64,000 nt of DNA from Guyanagaster necrorhizus (taxonomy: Eukaryota; Basidiomycota; Agaricomycetes; Agaricales; Physalacriaceae), in the NCBI RefSeq assembly GCF_019112545.1, contig NW_025064898.1:221247-285246 (forward strand), in the 5' to 3' direction. A program made the position numbers and the translations under genes. The notes under the pieces are model-generated. The model did not search any database. It saw only the letters and a program-made list of their open reading frames with translations, and was not told where the DNA came from. This document shows, piece by piece, positions 39,838 to 52,100 of this stretch. Each line of letters starts with the position of its first letter. Position 1 is the stretch's first letter.

Positions 39838-41229
39838 TCAAAGCCAAGGAGAATCGAGCCGACATTCCAAGGAACTATACTCAACATCCACACGAAGCCC
39901 TTCGCTCTCCAGCAAGTCTAACCCACACTGCTTTAACTGCTTAATGATCCGATTATCAGAATCTGTGCATAACAGCTTCAACGAAACCGTCTGCCTTTCC
40001 ATGCGCTTCCTCAGGACGTCCGCTAGCGTCTTCGCATACATCACAAAGTTTGGTGGAATGCTTATCACTAGCTCGCGCATCTCGGGGAGGACTCTAGGGC
40101 ACATAAGCTGATGGAAAAGAGAAAACACAATGTTCTCCCGGTTGACGTGAACCGTCAGTTTCTCCACCGAGGATAAATCGTCTAGGCGGAGGCCAGACGA
40201 GGTATCGGTAATGAGGCTTCGCAGCTTACACGCCGACCTAAGCAGGAACGCTGTTAGCAGGCCGCACTCGGCCCTGCATCCCACAATCTTCAACTCCTGC
40301 AACATCGGAAGAGTGAGAGTGTCCAATATTTGGGTACTGTTGGTGGAGAACCGGATGATTCGCTCACTCATGAAACGGATTGGAGAGGACGACTGGAATA
40401 TAGGTTTGTGCACGGAAAGATGGCATTCGACGAGGGAAGGAAAAGACATGATGTGCTCAATGTCTGAGATATGAGTTATGGTCGCCGAAAGATGTGTGAG
40501 GTGTCGCTCGTCTATCGGTGTTTGGAAGAGCACGAAACGACGGAGGTCCACTCTCCGGAGAGAAGGAGCTACCGCAAATGTACCGGTAGAATGTAGAAGG
40601 CATTTAGCGCCCACATCCAAGTATACTTCCTCCAGTAAGGGCAGTTTCCCAGAGACGACAGATAATCGCTGCAAAAGCACGTCGATATCATGGCCTGGCA
40701 ACCCAGCCGCATCGATCTTCATCACCCTCCATCGGCCAGAGTGTTGGAAGAAGATATCCAATAACTTGTCCTTTGAAAGAGCGCATTTGAACATCAACAT
40801 CACGCTCAGCGGGTGACTCCCCGAGCGTCGGAGGGCCTCAACTAATAGGGATGGATGAATACCGGGGAGCGGGGTGGCTATAGTAGACCATAAAAATGGG
40901 GAGGTCATCATGACATCGCGCCACGAGCCACATACCTGGCCCAATAGCCAAGGTGCACGCCATTCCCGGTCCACTCCGAGACCACATGTCCAAGAAAATA
41001 TCTCCTGAAGCATATCGCGCGGTAGACGACGGATTGGAGAAAGTGCCGAGCGGCATACTGATGCGTGCTGAGTAAGAGCGTCTCGTTTGGTTTCGAGTTG
41101 AGCTATTTGGGCGTTGAGAAGAGTTATTTCTTGTTCTGCTGTTATTATGGCTTCCTGGATCCATGACCTGTCGGAGTCTGGTAGGAAACCGGTACTACGA
41201 AGAATCTGTATGAGTTGTTGGTCCGCCAT
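39838..41229 (-). CDS. F-box/LRR-like protein, 463 aa, single exon
   Basis: One uninterrupted frame of 463 codons. Residues about 25-55 form a short coiled coil (ITLLNAQIAQLETKRDAL). The F-box follows at about 60-110: SPIRRLPRDMLQEIFSWTC, then LGQVCGSWRDVMMTSPFLWSTI. The remainder has irregular leucine-rich spacing (LPLLEEVYLDVG, LRRVDLRRF, LTLPMLQELKIVGC). This coiled coil-F-box-LRR layout is one of the largest gene families in agaricomycetes. Such proteins usually join SKP1/Cullin ubiquitin ligases and bind targets through the C-terminal part. The target is unknown. Head-to-head with the small plus-strand gene at 41349. Confidence 0.9.
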   Translation of the reverse strand: MADQQLIQILRSTGFLPDSDRSWIQEAIITAEQEITLLNAQIAQLETKRDALTQHASVCRSALSPIRRLPRDMLQEIFSWTCGLGVDREWRAPWLLGQVCGSWRDVMMTSPFLWSTIATPLPGIHPSLLVEALRRSGSHPLSVMLMFKCALSKDKLLDIFFQHSGRWRVMKIDAAGLPGHDIDVLLQRLSVVSGKLPLLEEVYLDVGAKCLLHSTGTFAVAPSLRRVDLRRFVLFQTPIDERHLTHLSATITHISDIEHIMSFPSLVECHLSVHKPIFQSSSPIRFMSERIIRFSTNSTQILDTLTLPMLQELKIVGCRAECGLLTAFLLRSACKLRSLITDTSSGLRLDDLSSVEKLTVHVNRENIVFSLFHQLMCPRVLPEMRELVISIPPNFVMYAKTLADVLRKRMERQTVSLKLLCTDSDNRIIKQLKQCGLDLLESEGLRVDVEYSSLECRLDSPWL

Positions 41230-41348
41230 GCTTTAAATCATTTCCCGTTAGTAACAGGACTATCGTGTTAGTGCAAATACACCCACAATAACAATGACAG
41301 TACTCGAATTTACAGGATGGAGGAGACGCGAGGTTGAGAGAGAAAAAG

Positions 41349-41580
41349 ATGGGGTCAGTGACATATCCATATCAACAGGCTGCTATTTACGAGGCCTTCA
41401 AGAAAGACGGGACGCTCAGAGACCGCAGGGGCGAACGCATGGTGCACAGAAAGAGTATCATGGACGCCCAAAAGAAAGGACTTCGGGCCTCGAACGCGTA
41501 TGTGGCGTAAGCGTATTAATCTTTTTCCGCTGTTCTTGCTTTCTAGACGGGGCTGGGACCAGTGTGGGCCCGTGACATGA
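41349..41580 (+). CDS. Small conserved-looking protein, 63 aa, 2 exons, unknown
   Basis: Exons are 41349-41506 and 41547-41580, joined by a 40-bp intron with GTAAGC donor and TTCTAG acceptor. The product starts MGSVTYPYQQAAIYEAFKKD, is rich in Lys/Arg in the middle (HRKSIMDAQKK) and ends ARGWDQCGPVT. The clean splice site, the phase-preserving stop shortly after and the non-random composition make it look real, although I do not recognise it. Its start is 119 bp from that of the F-box gene on the other strand. A chance frame remains possible. Confidence 0.5.
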
Positions 41581-43664
41581 GGGTCTCTTGCCTATGAGTG
41601 TGCGGTATGCCGGATGGATGGCGATGACGGACGGGATATTACGGAACCAAGGTCCAGACTGTTTGTGAGCTGGTGATGGGTATACCGGTTAGTTGAATAC
41701 CATTGACACGTAGTGATGCCGCCAAATATAGAGAAAATAAGGCGAAGATGTGGATCGGCATTGAAGCGGTGGCGGTTTTGAGACAACGGTACGCAGACAG
41801 GAACATTTTCTGCACAAGCTTCATCTAGTGCAACATCTACGCTTTCAGTCAGTATCTTACGTCGTCTAGGCAAAAAGAGAAGATCCACCTGCGTCATACA
41901 CCTCCATCTCGACACTAGATGAGGGTGTAGTATAGAGTCATTTCAGAAGAGATGCTGACAGGTCAGACAACACTAGTTACGCGCCGGCGCATACCACACC
42001 TACACAGATGTCCATCAGCATCAAGAAATCAAATCGAAGATGAACGAGAATCAGCATAACTAGGATTGTGAAAAGAGGAACATCGCAGGCGATAGCCCGA
42101 TTCTCCATTTTCGGTCGATATGTATCATCCTCACTTAGAATAGAAGGTTTACATACGTGTGAAAGAGGTACGTCGATTCGCAACTTTGCTCTCGATTGTT
42201 GGGGCCTGCATTTCAGGACCTTCTAGCGCTGCAGAACGTAAGCAGACGGTTGGGATCGGGCACATAGAGCATACTAGGTAAACCCAGTCCTTGCATCCTA
42301 GAAGCGATGCCATACTCTGATCCTGTAGACGTTGCGCGCGATTTTGACAATTGGATTCTGATCAAGTAGAACTGGAAGGGAAGGCATATGACCAGGTCCA
42401 GGATGGGTATCGGGCAAAGCGGGTACTGCTCGTACATGTGCTGCTAGTGAATTGGCCACCGCACACCAGACGGAGCATGCCTGAATCAGAAATATCAGCA
42501 TCTTCATTTCTATTTCCAGAAAGAAAAGCAAACGAAGCCGGATGCAAGACGTACCAATGTCAATAATTCTAGAGCTTGACGTTACACAACGAGGGGTAAC
42601 AACGCCAGCCACTGCAGGAACATCCTACAGTATAACAAGGAATAACAGATTCAATGTGAAGGTATGCGTATGTCATGGTAGTGGTCCGTCGTGGAGCGAG
42701 AGCAAGATATATTTCAAACTCCGAACCCAACACAGAGTCGGATATGGCCTCACAGCCAGAATCAATCTGCGAGCGTCCAGGAAATCTCGCTCGGGAGACG
42801 GCACTGAAAAAGATGTCAGATAGACGTGACTGTGGAAAGCTTACCTCGGGCGATTATGTCGTAAAGCCTGGGCCTGAGGCCTGAACGTATGTTTCTTTTC
42901 TCTTGCTATCGAAAGCAGACCAGACGGTTCATCTGTCATCGCCTAACGTCGACATATAGCACAACTAGACGATATCCTGGAAATTGGAAGAGAGGAGTCG
43001 ACGTTGACGTTGAGGGCTCGAGCTTGGATCACGGTTTAACAGCCCTATCACCCCACAGCTACGTTTGGTTTCAGAATCAATCAGATGGGGGACAATACTC
43101 TGGAAAACGAGATATACTTTCAAGACAAGCTTTGGATAGAACGAACAACGTCAAAATATTTTGAAGATGGCAGAAGTCTGAAGAAACTTCCGCAAGTAGA
43201 TGATTCAGAACCAATAAGTATATAAACTGATGGAATATATAGCGTCCAAGCACAGAAAGAATCCGGCCGCCAACGAGTGGTTTCGAGTTAATCAGAAGGT
43301 GAATAACAAGGCTCTGGAACCGACCTGTGCGGAACACGTTCCGAACAGTGACTGAGATTCAGACACTTCTGTCATGCCTAAGTTTCTGCGAAGTAAACTT
43401 AATATAGTGGCACTAAAAAAGATCCCACATAGGGTTTCCGTCTGCTCGGAAACAGAATTCTCCCTGCCGAAAACTGATTTTAGCTAGATAGAAATGAATC
43501 TGAGGAACCCTTTTCAGCTCGACAAATACTTTCCGACCCATTTCCTTCAGCCTGAAATTATTGGAGGCCAGGAGTTCTAGTCTAAGTGCGCCGGTCGGGT
43601 TTCAAATCTCGATTTTACTTGGAAGTGGGATAACTGCTAGTGAAACGACACTCACGACCGTGCA
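41581..43664. other. 2.1-kb stretch without a supported gene
   Basis: Minus-strand frames at 42298-42612 (hydrophobic, FFLEIEMKMLIFLIQ) and 41639-41824 look mildly protein-like and are near possible splice sites, but no chain of exons could be made. Possibly a decayed membrane-protein gene. Confidence 0.35.
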
Positions 43665-44576
43665 ATGTCCCATGCACATGAATCCAATGCCAGCACTCTG
43701 TCAGCTCTTTCCGACAGCTTCAGCAATTCCGTCTTTGAAAAAGTGGAGAGCAACACACGGACACTCACGTTCACTGTTCGAACAGAGCAAGATATTTCAA
43801 GCCTCTGTAGTGCCTTTATCTCTGGAAATGTAAATCGCAATCTCAACAGACCCTCTACCGGTGATAAAGATATCCGCATAGATGCCATCTTAGAGACGAT
43901 GCTCGCTCACGCCACTGGAAACAATGGTGACAACAACAGCACACCCCGTCGTTATGTCGCATGTGCAATGACTACTGCCGGTCAGGATAATAGTTTTGGG
44001 CAGCTGATAGCACTGGCCAATACTTGGGTTCAGTACCACTTTTGGCCTTGTACGTGGCACCTCATTCTTCCTATCTTCAATATTAACAACTATTTCTTGT
44101 AGTCAAAGCAAATAAAGGTAGTCTTCGGGAACTGCATTCTGCCTCAGAGATCGTTACGTCGACTCTCCAAGATACCGAATCCCTCGATTTTGAGGGCAGT
44201 TGTCCCCGTCTTTACTCATTCGCAGATGCGGTCCGTATCACATATTTCCATCGGATACTTTATGTTCATATACATGCTCTCAGGTAAAGGACCGTGACGG
44301 TTATCGCTATATCATAACAAGAGCTGTTTATCTATCGAGAAAACCCTCGCAGCTGCCTACCACGATTACTGAAGGGGCTCATATCTTCAAGAGGGCGGTG
44401 GCGGCTGGAAAGCATAGCAAGTTGATTTATGTTCAATCAATCTTCAACTGAGTTAAAATATAACACAGAAATCTTTGGCAGAATATGCTACCTCGGACAT
44501 ATTGCACCACTTCGTTGCTCTCTCTGAACAATCTGTTCGCCCCTCCAGCCTCCGCGAAAGCAAAAGGCAAGAATAA
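43665..44576 (+). CDS. HNH-nuclease-like protein, C-terminally truncated at the retrotransposon border, 255 aa
   Basis: Exons are 43665-44049, 44103-44230, 44284-44430 and 44469-44576. The first three joins are well supported; the last intron is only 38 bp and less certain. The architecture parallels the gene at 3.8-5.1 kb: RRYVACAM and TWVQYHFWPFKA, then RDGYRYIITR with AHIFKRAV, the HNH-like core. The core Cys of GYRC is Tyr here and the following Gly is Arg, so nuclease function is doubtful. After YATSDILHHFVALSEQSV the conserved C-terminal third is missing, and the sequence runs into a retroelement gag region. The start codon is the first ATG in frame; upstream exons may exist. Likely a damaged or neofunctionalised copy. 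Confidence 0.6.
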
Positions 44577-44599
44577 AGCCACAGAACCCATGCAAACAT

Positions 44600-45260
44600 C
44601 GGCTTCTGTACATTCTCCACTAGGAACTGCAACGAGGCCCTCGAGAAGAAAAACTGTGAATCCCAGAGCCACAGGCATTGGAGCACCCTCTAATTATAAC
44701 AACTTAGTTACCAAATGAAAGTGTAGTGCACACATACCAACTAGTTCATCTACTACAGTATCGAGACCGCCAGTTCTTAATAGCCCACAAGCTAGAGCTG
44801 AACAACATGTTCATGCCAATGAAGTTGCTTGTCTGAACAGAGCTCAGACACCTATGCTCTCTCTGAGATCACAAACTTCCCTGTCTTTTGAAAATAGTTG
44901 TCTGACAGTCAACCCATTTGAGACTGATAACATGAACTCACAGCCCATTCAAACTGCTAATGGTATGAACCTGTCTACTAGTACCCAAAAGATGCCTAGA
45001 CCTACAGCTAGGGACACTCCTAGATTTGATGGTGATAAGTCAGAAACTATAAGGCATTTCTTGTTGCAGATGGAGGACTTGTTCTCTGATTATAGCATCA
45101 CAAACAATGCTGAGAAAAAGAAACAATTAGTTCATTATGCAGATGCTGATACTAAGAAAGAATGGAAGTCATTAGATGAATATGGCACTGGCAGGCACCT
45201 TTGCTAAATTAAAGAGGCTATCATAAAGAACTATCCAGAGGCTCAGGATGTGGTAGTAAA
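44600..45260 (+). mobile_element. Retrotransposon gag fragment
   Basis: Plus-strand frames contain a Ser/Thr/Pro-rich leader, then TARDTPRFDGDKSETIRHFL, QMEDLFSDYSITNNAEKKKQ, LVHYADADTKKEWKSLDEYG and, after a frame slip, KEAIIKNYPEAQD. This is the gag pattern common to fungal LTR retrotransposons (charged capsid-like region binding the element RNA). No zinc knuckle, protease or RT follows on this strand. The change from CpG-bearing to CpG-free sequence occurs at about 44.65-44.75 kb. Confidence 0.65.
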
Positions 45261-46890
45261 TATTTCCTCCATTCATTTTTTAGAGTTCATTGAAATATGT
45301 CATTTCTGTCTATTTTTCTCTATCTGCTGTCTTCTCAACAACAGCATTCTGTCAATTTCCAACCATTCCTACTAGAGGAACTCAGTGCACCTTCAGCAAT
45401 ATTCATTGTGAAGGTGCAAACTCAAGTGTGGCCATAACATCAATATGAGTTGGCAAACTCAAATTTACATGACTTTCAAAAACCATAAGAAAGCAAAAGA
45501 TGAAAGTTAATAAAATTCAGAAACAACAGGAACAAAAATTGACCAAACTGCTGGATGGAATTTATATATCAGATCATTCAAGAATGCAGAAGACATGTAT
45601 TCCCTTATCAAAGTAAAGCATCATCAAGCCTTATAATTATTATTTAAGCTGAAGTGAGAGCTGTCATTTTATCTAGACCTTGTCTGCTGATGCTCAGAAG
45701 TGTGGTTTATTACCACATAAAGATTTCTCCTTTCAAAGATCAGCATAATGAATATTTTGTAGCTTCCACTGGAGATGATACCAGGAATCTGGAGTATGCC
45801 TAATGCATGTTATCTTGTCTCTCTTTAACTGTTTTGAGGGTGAAGAGGCTGAGGCATTGCATTGAGTAAGCCATCTGTCAAGTGGCAATGATATACACTG
45901 CTCACATTTGACTCTACATTCAGCATTAAGAAAATCATAATGTGTTTATTATATTCAGGCATCTTTGGTTTCTGATCACATATTTCCAGAAGCACAGCAA
46001 GAGTCAATGTGGCATATTATTGAAGTCGAGAGATGTAAACACAGTGTGTGTTGATACTGATATTCCTGTGTTGTATCTTGAGTGTATATTTGTGGTGCAG
46101 TGAAATGATTCAAGCCATTGCTTCAGTGACAGATTGAAACAATCTACAACTGCACTTCACAGCCAACATCTCAATTGCACAGATCAGATTACTTCTTCAT
46201 TTCAGTCAATCACTCTAGGAGAAAATAAATCTTATAGTCTCTTCATTGGCCAAATGGATTATTGATATGCTTTAATGGGTATATGTGCTAATTATCTGAT
46301 ATCTTCAATGTGATCTGAAGAAAGATTAAAGAAGGCAAATTATGCATTGAACATTGATAACTACTGATAATATTGTATCAGTTGTCTTCAAACATTGAGC
46401 AGAATCCATGAAATTATCCTGACAACTTGCTATCTTGCCAATGAAGCAATTATCAAAGATAGTGATAATCCAATTTGTGATAGCATATTCTGCATGAGTA
46501 TATGAAGAAATTCTGTTATTGGAATAGTGAAATTATTACTGAATAGGATATTTGGAGAGGAAACCTTGAGCTAAAGCATCTATCTGTATGTTTAAAAGTA
46601 CTCAGGTATTTTCCTATGAATGTTGGTTGTGGCTTATCATTCAAGGTGAATATTGATAAACATCATGTTAAACTGACTTTGATCTGGCATCTATCATAAG
46701 ACTATCTTAAAGAAGTGATGATGTGGAGGTAGCTGCATCATCCACATATTTTTCCACTCTTAGAAGTCAATAAAGATCTTTTCACACCTAGATTTTGTTT
46801 GATATCTATCTGGATGCATCAAAGTAACATTATTGAGTATTTGCAATGAAATCCTGATGATGCTGAACCTACATTTAAGAAAGTGATGCA
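45261..46890. other. CpG-free AT-rich remnant, nothing identifiable
   Basis: No frame over 60 codons except one at 45825-46007, and no motif. Composition matches the neighbouring dead transposons, so this is probably eroded element DNA. Confidence 0.5.
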
Positions 46891-48721
46891 CATTCATAGT
46901 GCCTAATAGAGTACACTGTTAGCTATAATATAGACCTCACACAGTGTAGTGATAAGCAGAAATGCAGCGAGAGTGCTTGATAGACCATATTCAATATATA
47001 TAGTCTATCCTGATATAAAGGGGTATCAAGCTCAGCCAGCAGAATATGACAGAGCTTCTGCTTGCTAATTCAACACTCCTCCTCAAGCAGAGTGAAGTCC
47101 AAGCTCAGTAGCAAAATGCTTCACCTTGGCTGAAGGTAAAGGCTTGGTGAGAGCATCAGCAACCATATTCTCAGTGGGACAATAAACAAGATGAAGAGAG
47201 TCTTCACTGATGATCCACTGAATGAAGTGAAAGCAAATGTTGATGTGCTTGATTCAGGTATGATACTGATGATCTTTTGAGAGTGCAATAGCAGACTGAT
47301 CATCTGAGAATAAAGTTATAGTCTCAGTAATTGGTGAGAAAACTTGAGAGAACAGACTGCAAAGCCAGAGTGCCTTCTTTGATGCATGTGTTGCAGTCAC
47401 ATATTTAGACTCAGTAGTTGAAAGTGAGACAATCTTCTGCTTTTTAGATGACCACAAAACAGCTCCACTATTCAGCATAAAAGTATATTCAGTAATGGCA
47501 TGTCTATCCTCTGCTATGCTCCCATCAGCATTCACATATCCATGCAAAATCTTTCTGTTTCCCTCAAACATCAGCCAGTAATCTCTTGTGCCCTTCAGGT
47601 AGTGAAAGATATGCTTTACAGCCTTCCAATAGGTCTCTGCAGCAGCTATTGAATATTTTAAGACTGTTGTCATGGCAAATGTGATGTCAGAGCATGTCCT
47701 GAGCATAACTCAGATCAAAGAGCCAACAGACTCTCTATAAGGGATATCTCTCATGGCTGCAATTTCTTGGATAGAAGCTGATGCAGGAAAGAAAGACAAA
47801 TGGAGATTAATATCTATTGGTGTAGAGACTGGTTTGAGGTCTTCAAAGCTATAGTGATAAATAATGGCATCAATGTATGAGCATTGGAGAAGGGAAATAG
47901 AGTGTGACTCATGGTTATGCATGATTTCAATGCCAAGAATCCAGTGCAGCTCCCTCAAATCTGTGACTTTTATGTATTTTGCCATACCTTCCTTTATCTC
48001 TCACAGTAGACATAATGATGATGCTGCAATAGTGCAGTCATCAACATGGACAGCAATAACAGTCAAGTTTTGGCCCTCCTGCTTGTAAAATATGACTTGA
48101 TCAATATCACACTGCTTGAATCCTAGCTGCATCACTAAAATCTCAATGAGACATTGATACCAGTGATGAACACTCTGCTTCAAACCATACAGAGTCTTTA
48201 CAAGACAGCAGACTTGACCAGGATGAGAGCCAGACTCAGGATAGCCAGGAGGTTGACACATATAAATGATTTTTTTATTGGTGAGCTTTTCATTCAAGTA
48301 TGTGTTCTTGATATCAACTTGATGGAGCTTTAGGTTGAGTGCTGCAGCCATAGCAAGAATTGAATGAATTGATGCAAGTCTTGCAACAGAGGCATAAGTG
48401 TTGAAGTAGTTGATACCAGATATTTGTGAGAACTCTTGTGCTACTAAACAAGCTTTGAACTTGACTATGCCTTTCTCAGCATTCTTCTTGATTCAAAAGA
48501 TCCACTTTAAGTCTATAACATTTGCTTCAACTGGTTTTTCAACAATTTTCCAAGTCCCTACAGTCTTCAATATTGCAAGCTCTTCCTGTATTGCATCTTT
48601 CCACAAAGGCCAATCAGGCTGATGCTTTACTTCAGCTAGACTACATGACTCTAAGGCTTCTGCATTGGCTGTTGAAATGGCCATGGCATACTCCTCAAGA
48701 AAGTCAGCATCCTTGAGTATC
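46891..48721 (-). mobile_element. Ty1/copia retrotransposon, 3' half (RT-RNase H and 3' LTR side), minus strand
   Basis: On the minus strand the order is DWPLWKDAIQEELAIL at about 48610, VDIKNTYLNEKL, LVKTLYGLKQSVHHWYQ and AVHVDDCTIA (RT catalytic Asp pair, about 48.05 kb), then LREL-WILGIEI, YRESVGSLI, an RNase H region with YVNADGSIAEDRHAITEY, LSTTESKYVTATHA and SDDQSAIALS. A polypurine tract TTGAGGAGGAG (about 47080-47090, minus) is followed by TGTTGAATT, a likely LTR start. Several stops and shifts show the element is dead. The missing 5' half continues at 56928 on the other side of the inserted gypsy element. Confidence 0.85.
48717..48721. repeat. Target-site duplication GTATC, left copy
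   Basis: GTATC immediately precedes the left LTR (TGTTAG...). The identical 5 bp follow the right LTR at 56923-56927. Five bp is the usual duplication size for Ty3/gypsy integrases. Confidence 0.85.
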
Positions 48722-49192
48722 TGTTAGATCCAAGTGTCACATGAACAGAAACATATGATAAACAGAAGCTGCCTTGCACTTGGGGCAGTTGACTGAGTTC
48801 ACTGATGTGCTTCTTGATTGGTGTATCATAAGGCCAAGTGAATTGGCTTGAGAGTAGAATAGTATGAAGATAAACTTTAGCTTGAAGCTGGGGATTACCA
48901 GTAAGAGTGAGCCTCCTTAAATACTGTACAAGAAATGACTATAAATACTACTGCCTATTGTGCATTGTCATGTCTTTTGTGCTCTTTGTCCTTGAGCATT
49001 GTTACCATACATAAAAGGTTAATTGTGCATCATCGGGCAGTGTTGTCACATCAAAAGACAATGACTGACTTGGCCAGTTATGATGACTAAGCTTTGTCTC
49101 ATGGTCTTAAGCACCTTTGTTTAGATGCTCTGACTAAGCATAAATAGGGGTTAATAGAGAGAAAGAGAAGAAAGAAGAGAAAAATCATAATA
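48722..49192 (-). repeat. Gypsy-1 LTR, left copy (3' LTR of the minus-strand element)
   Basis: A 471-bp direct repeat of 56452-56922. It begins TGTTAG and ends in TAATA where the other copy has TAACA, a C-to-T change of the terminal CA. Most of the differences between the two copies that I noticed are transitions. Confidence 0.9.
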
Positions 49193-52100
49193 TTACCTCC
49201 TCCTTAAGACCATCATCCTAATGGTTTAATTTAGGGATAATTCATAGTCACATATGGCCTTGTTTGCACTTATCAGCTTTTTGTTCACCCACTGGTTTGA
49301 TTCTGGCCCATAGCCCTCCCAACTAACCAAATAGTCAATAGTGATCATCATGCCATCTCTTTTTGCTCTGATTTTTTGCAGTTTGTGGTTTAATATCTGA
49401 TTGACTTTATAATGTTCCTTATTGTTAATGAGGTCCAGTGGTGGGGATGGCAGTCATTCTTGGTTAGGGAATGCTGGTGCTATATATGGCATCAATAATG
49501 ATTCATTAAAGACATCATGGATTTTTCAGGTTATAGGAAGTTGCAGTTTGTATGCAGAGCTGCCAATTTTTTTGAGTATGAGGAATAGACCCATTCTCTT
49601 GTCAGAGAGCTTCTGTTTTGGCTAAGAAAGGTGAAGGTTTGTTGTATCCAACCAAACCTTATTATTGATAGAGTATGTATATGCAGTATGATGGTACTTG
49701 TCATATTGAGTTTTTATTGTTGTTGCAGCTTTTTCTAGAGCTGCCTTGGTTTTATTGTGAATCTTTGCCATTGTGGTGGCAAAGTCTGTAGATGTGGGGG
49801 TTGTGGCATATATGCATGTCATTTAGGCTATATTGAGGTGACAACCATGATTGATAAAGAATGGTGTTTTTCTAGTTGCTGAATGTATGTGATTATTATG
49901 TTGAAAGGCTGTAAGTGCTAGCCATTCTGTCCAATCATCTTGTTTGTAGTTGATAAAGAGTTGAAGGTATTTTTCAACTTCTTGATTTGTGCACTCTGTT
50001 TGCCCATCAGTTTGTGGGTGGTAGGTGGTGGACACATTTCACTTGATGCTAAGCATTCAATAGAGGTCATCAAGAAATTTGGAGACAAATTAAGGCTCCC
50101 TGTCTGAAATAACTACTTAGAGCATGTTGTATTTGCTATAGATCTCATCTTGGAGGATTTTGGCTTATTCTTCTAAGGTGAGTTTCATTGAGCATACTAT
50201 TAAAATGATTGCTTTTGAGAAGTGATTGACTATGATGATGATAACATTATAGCTATTGCACTCAGGTAGTCCCATGATCATATCAACTGAGATGTGAGTC
50301 CATAGGGCTATTGGTACTTCATTCAGGTGGAGGGAGGCTGCTCAGGGTTGTGAGAACATCTTCTCTCATTGGCAAGTTTCACAAGCTTTGATATACTCAG
50401 TGATGTCATTACTCAGTTTAGGCCACCAGTATTCTTGCAGTACCAATTCCTTTGTTTTGGTGATACCTGGATGCTCAGCCATCATGTGGTTATGGCAGAT
50501 GGCAATGATCTCACCCCATAGTGCTTCATCCCTCAGGATATAGATCCGCCCATCATAGTGGATCATTCCTCTCTCCTTTGTCATTCCTTGCTCATAGTTG
50601 AGTGAGAGAGTGACCTGCTGGTCCCACTTGCTTGGATCTCTCATGGTGCTCTTGATTCTCTTATGGATCTTCTCTTCAGTTGGCATTATCATTGCCTAGA
50701 AGTGTTTGAGCTTTAATAATATCACTCCTTCATTGTCCCATCCCCTCTGATCATGATCAGCTCATCAGCTAAGGAGGTCAGCTTTCTTGTTGGTGACTTC
50801 CATCTTGTGGTGCAGGGTGTATTAGTATTGACTGAGTTCTATCACTCATCTGGCTTGTCATTGGTTTAGCTTTTGAGGTTGTCAGAAATATCAGAGATTT
50901 TAGTGGTCTGTCTGAATCTCAAACATCTCTACCACTCTGATCAGGTAATACCTTCATTCTTCTAGGGTGAGCAATATAGTGAGTAACTTCTTATCATAGA
51001 TTTTATGATTTTATTCTGTGACTGACAGGGCCTTGGAGAGGAAGGCTATGGGTTGCTATTTTTCTTCTTGAAGTTGGGACAATATGGCCCCAATAGCTCC
51101 CTCACTGGAATTGGCTTTCACCTGGAATTTTTCTTCTTGTGTTGGAATGACAAGAATCATGTTTTTAGCCAACTGTCTTTTGAGATTATCAAAGGCAGTC
51201 TGTTGAGAAAGTTCCTATGTCCAGGGGGCATTTTCTATGAGTTGTGTCATGGGTCAGACCACCTTACTGTAGTCTTGAATGAACCATTGATAGAAGTTTG
51301 TGAACCCTAGAAATGACTGAAGTTCCTTCTTCTTTGTTGGTTCCAGCCACTTAGTGATGCTTGCAATCTTGATGGGGTCCATCTGAATGCTTCCCTTGCT
51401 AATAATTACTCTGAGGTACTCAGTCTCAAGCATCTTGAATTCACACTTCTCTGCCTTGAGGAATAACTTGTCTTTCCTCATTAGAGCTAGCACTTGCTGT
51501 ACCAGCCTCTTATGCTCTTCTTTTGTTTTTGACATGATTAAGATATTGTCGAGGTAGATAGTGACCTTTCCAGTGGCGATGAGATTTCAGAAGATGTCAT
51601 TCATCATCTATTGGAATGTTGTGGGCAAATTGGTAAGCCCAAAAAACATCACAGTTGGCTCAAACAACCTTTGGTTAGTTTAGAAGGCTGCTTTCCACTT
51701 GTCACTCTTTTTGATCTGCACATTATTATATCTCCACTAGACATTGAGCTTTGTGTAGTACTTGGCCTCCCTTAGTTTGTCTATTAACTCTGAGATCAAA
51801 AGAAGGAGATATTAGTTTTTGATGGTCATCTTATTGAGTTTTTGATAATCTTGCACTGGTCAAAGCTTTCCATCCTTCTTTTTGACAAAGAAGAAGGGTG
51901 ATGCCATTGGGGATTTGAAGAGTCAGATTCTCCTGCTGGATAAGTTCTCATTGAGGAATTTATTGAGCTCCTGTTATTTGTTGTTTCTGAGAAAATAGGT
52001 TTTACAGTCAAGATTGGTGTTTGCATTAGAGATTAGCTCAATAGCATGATCCTATAGTTTCAGCTCAGGGAGCTCATCAAAGCTCTCTTTCTTGAACAAA

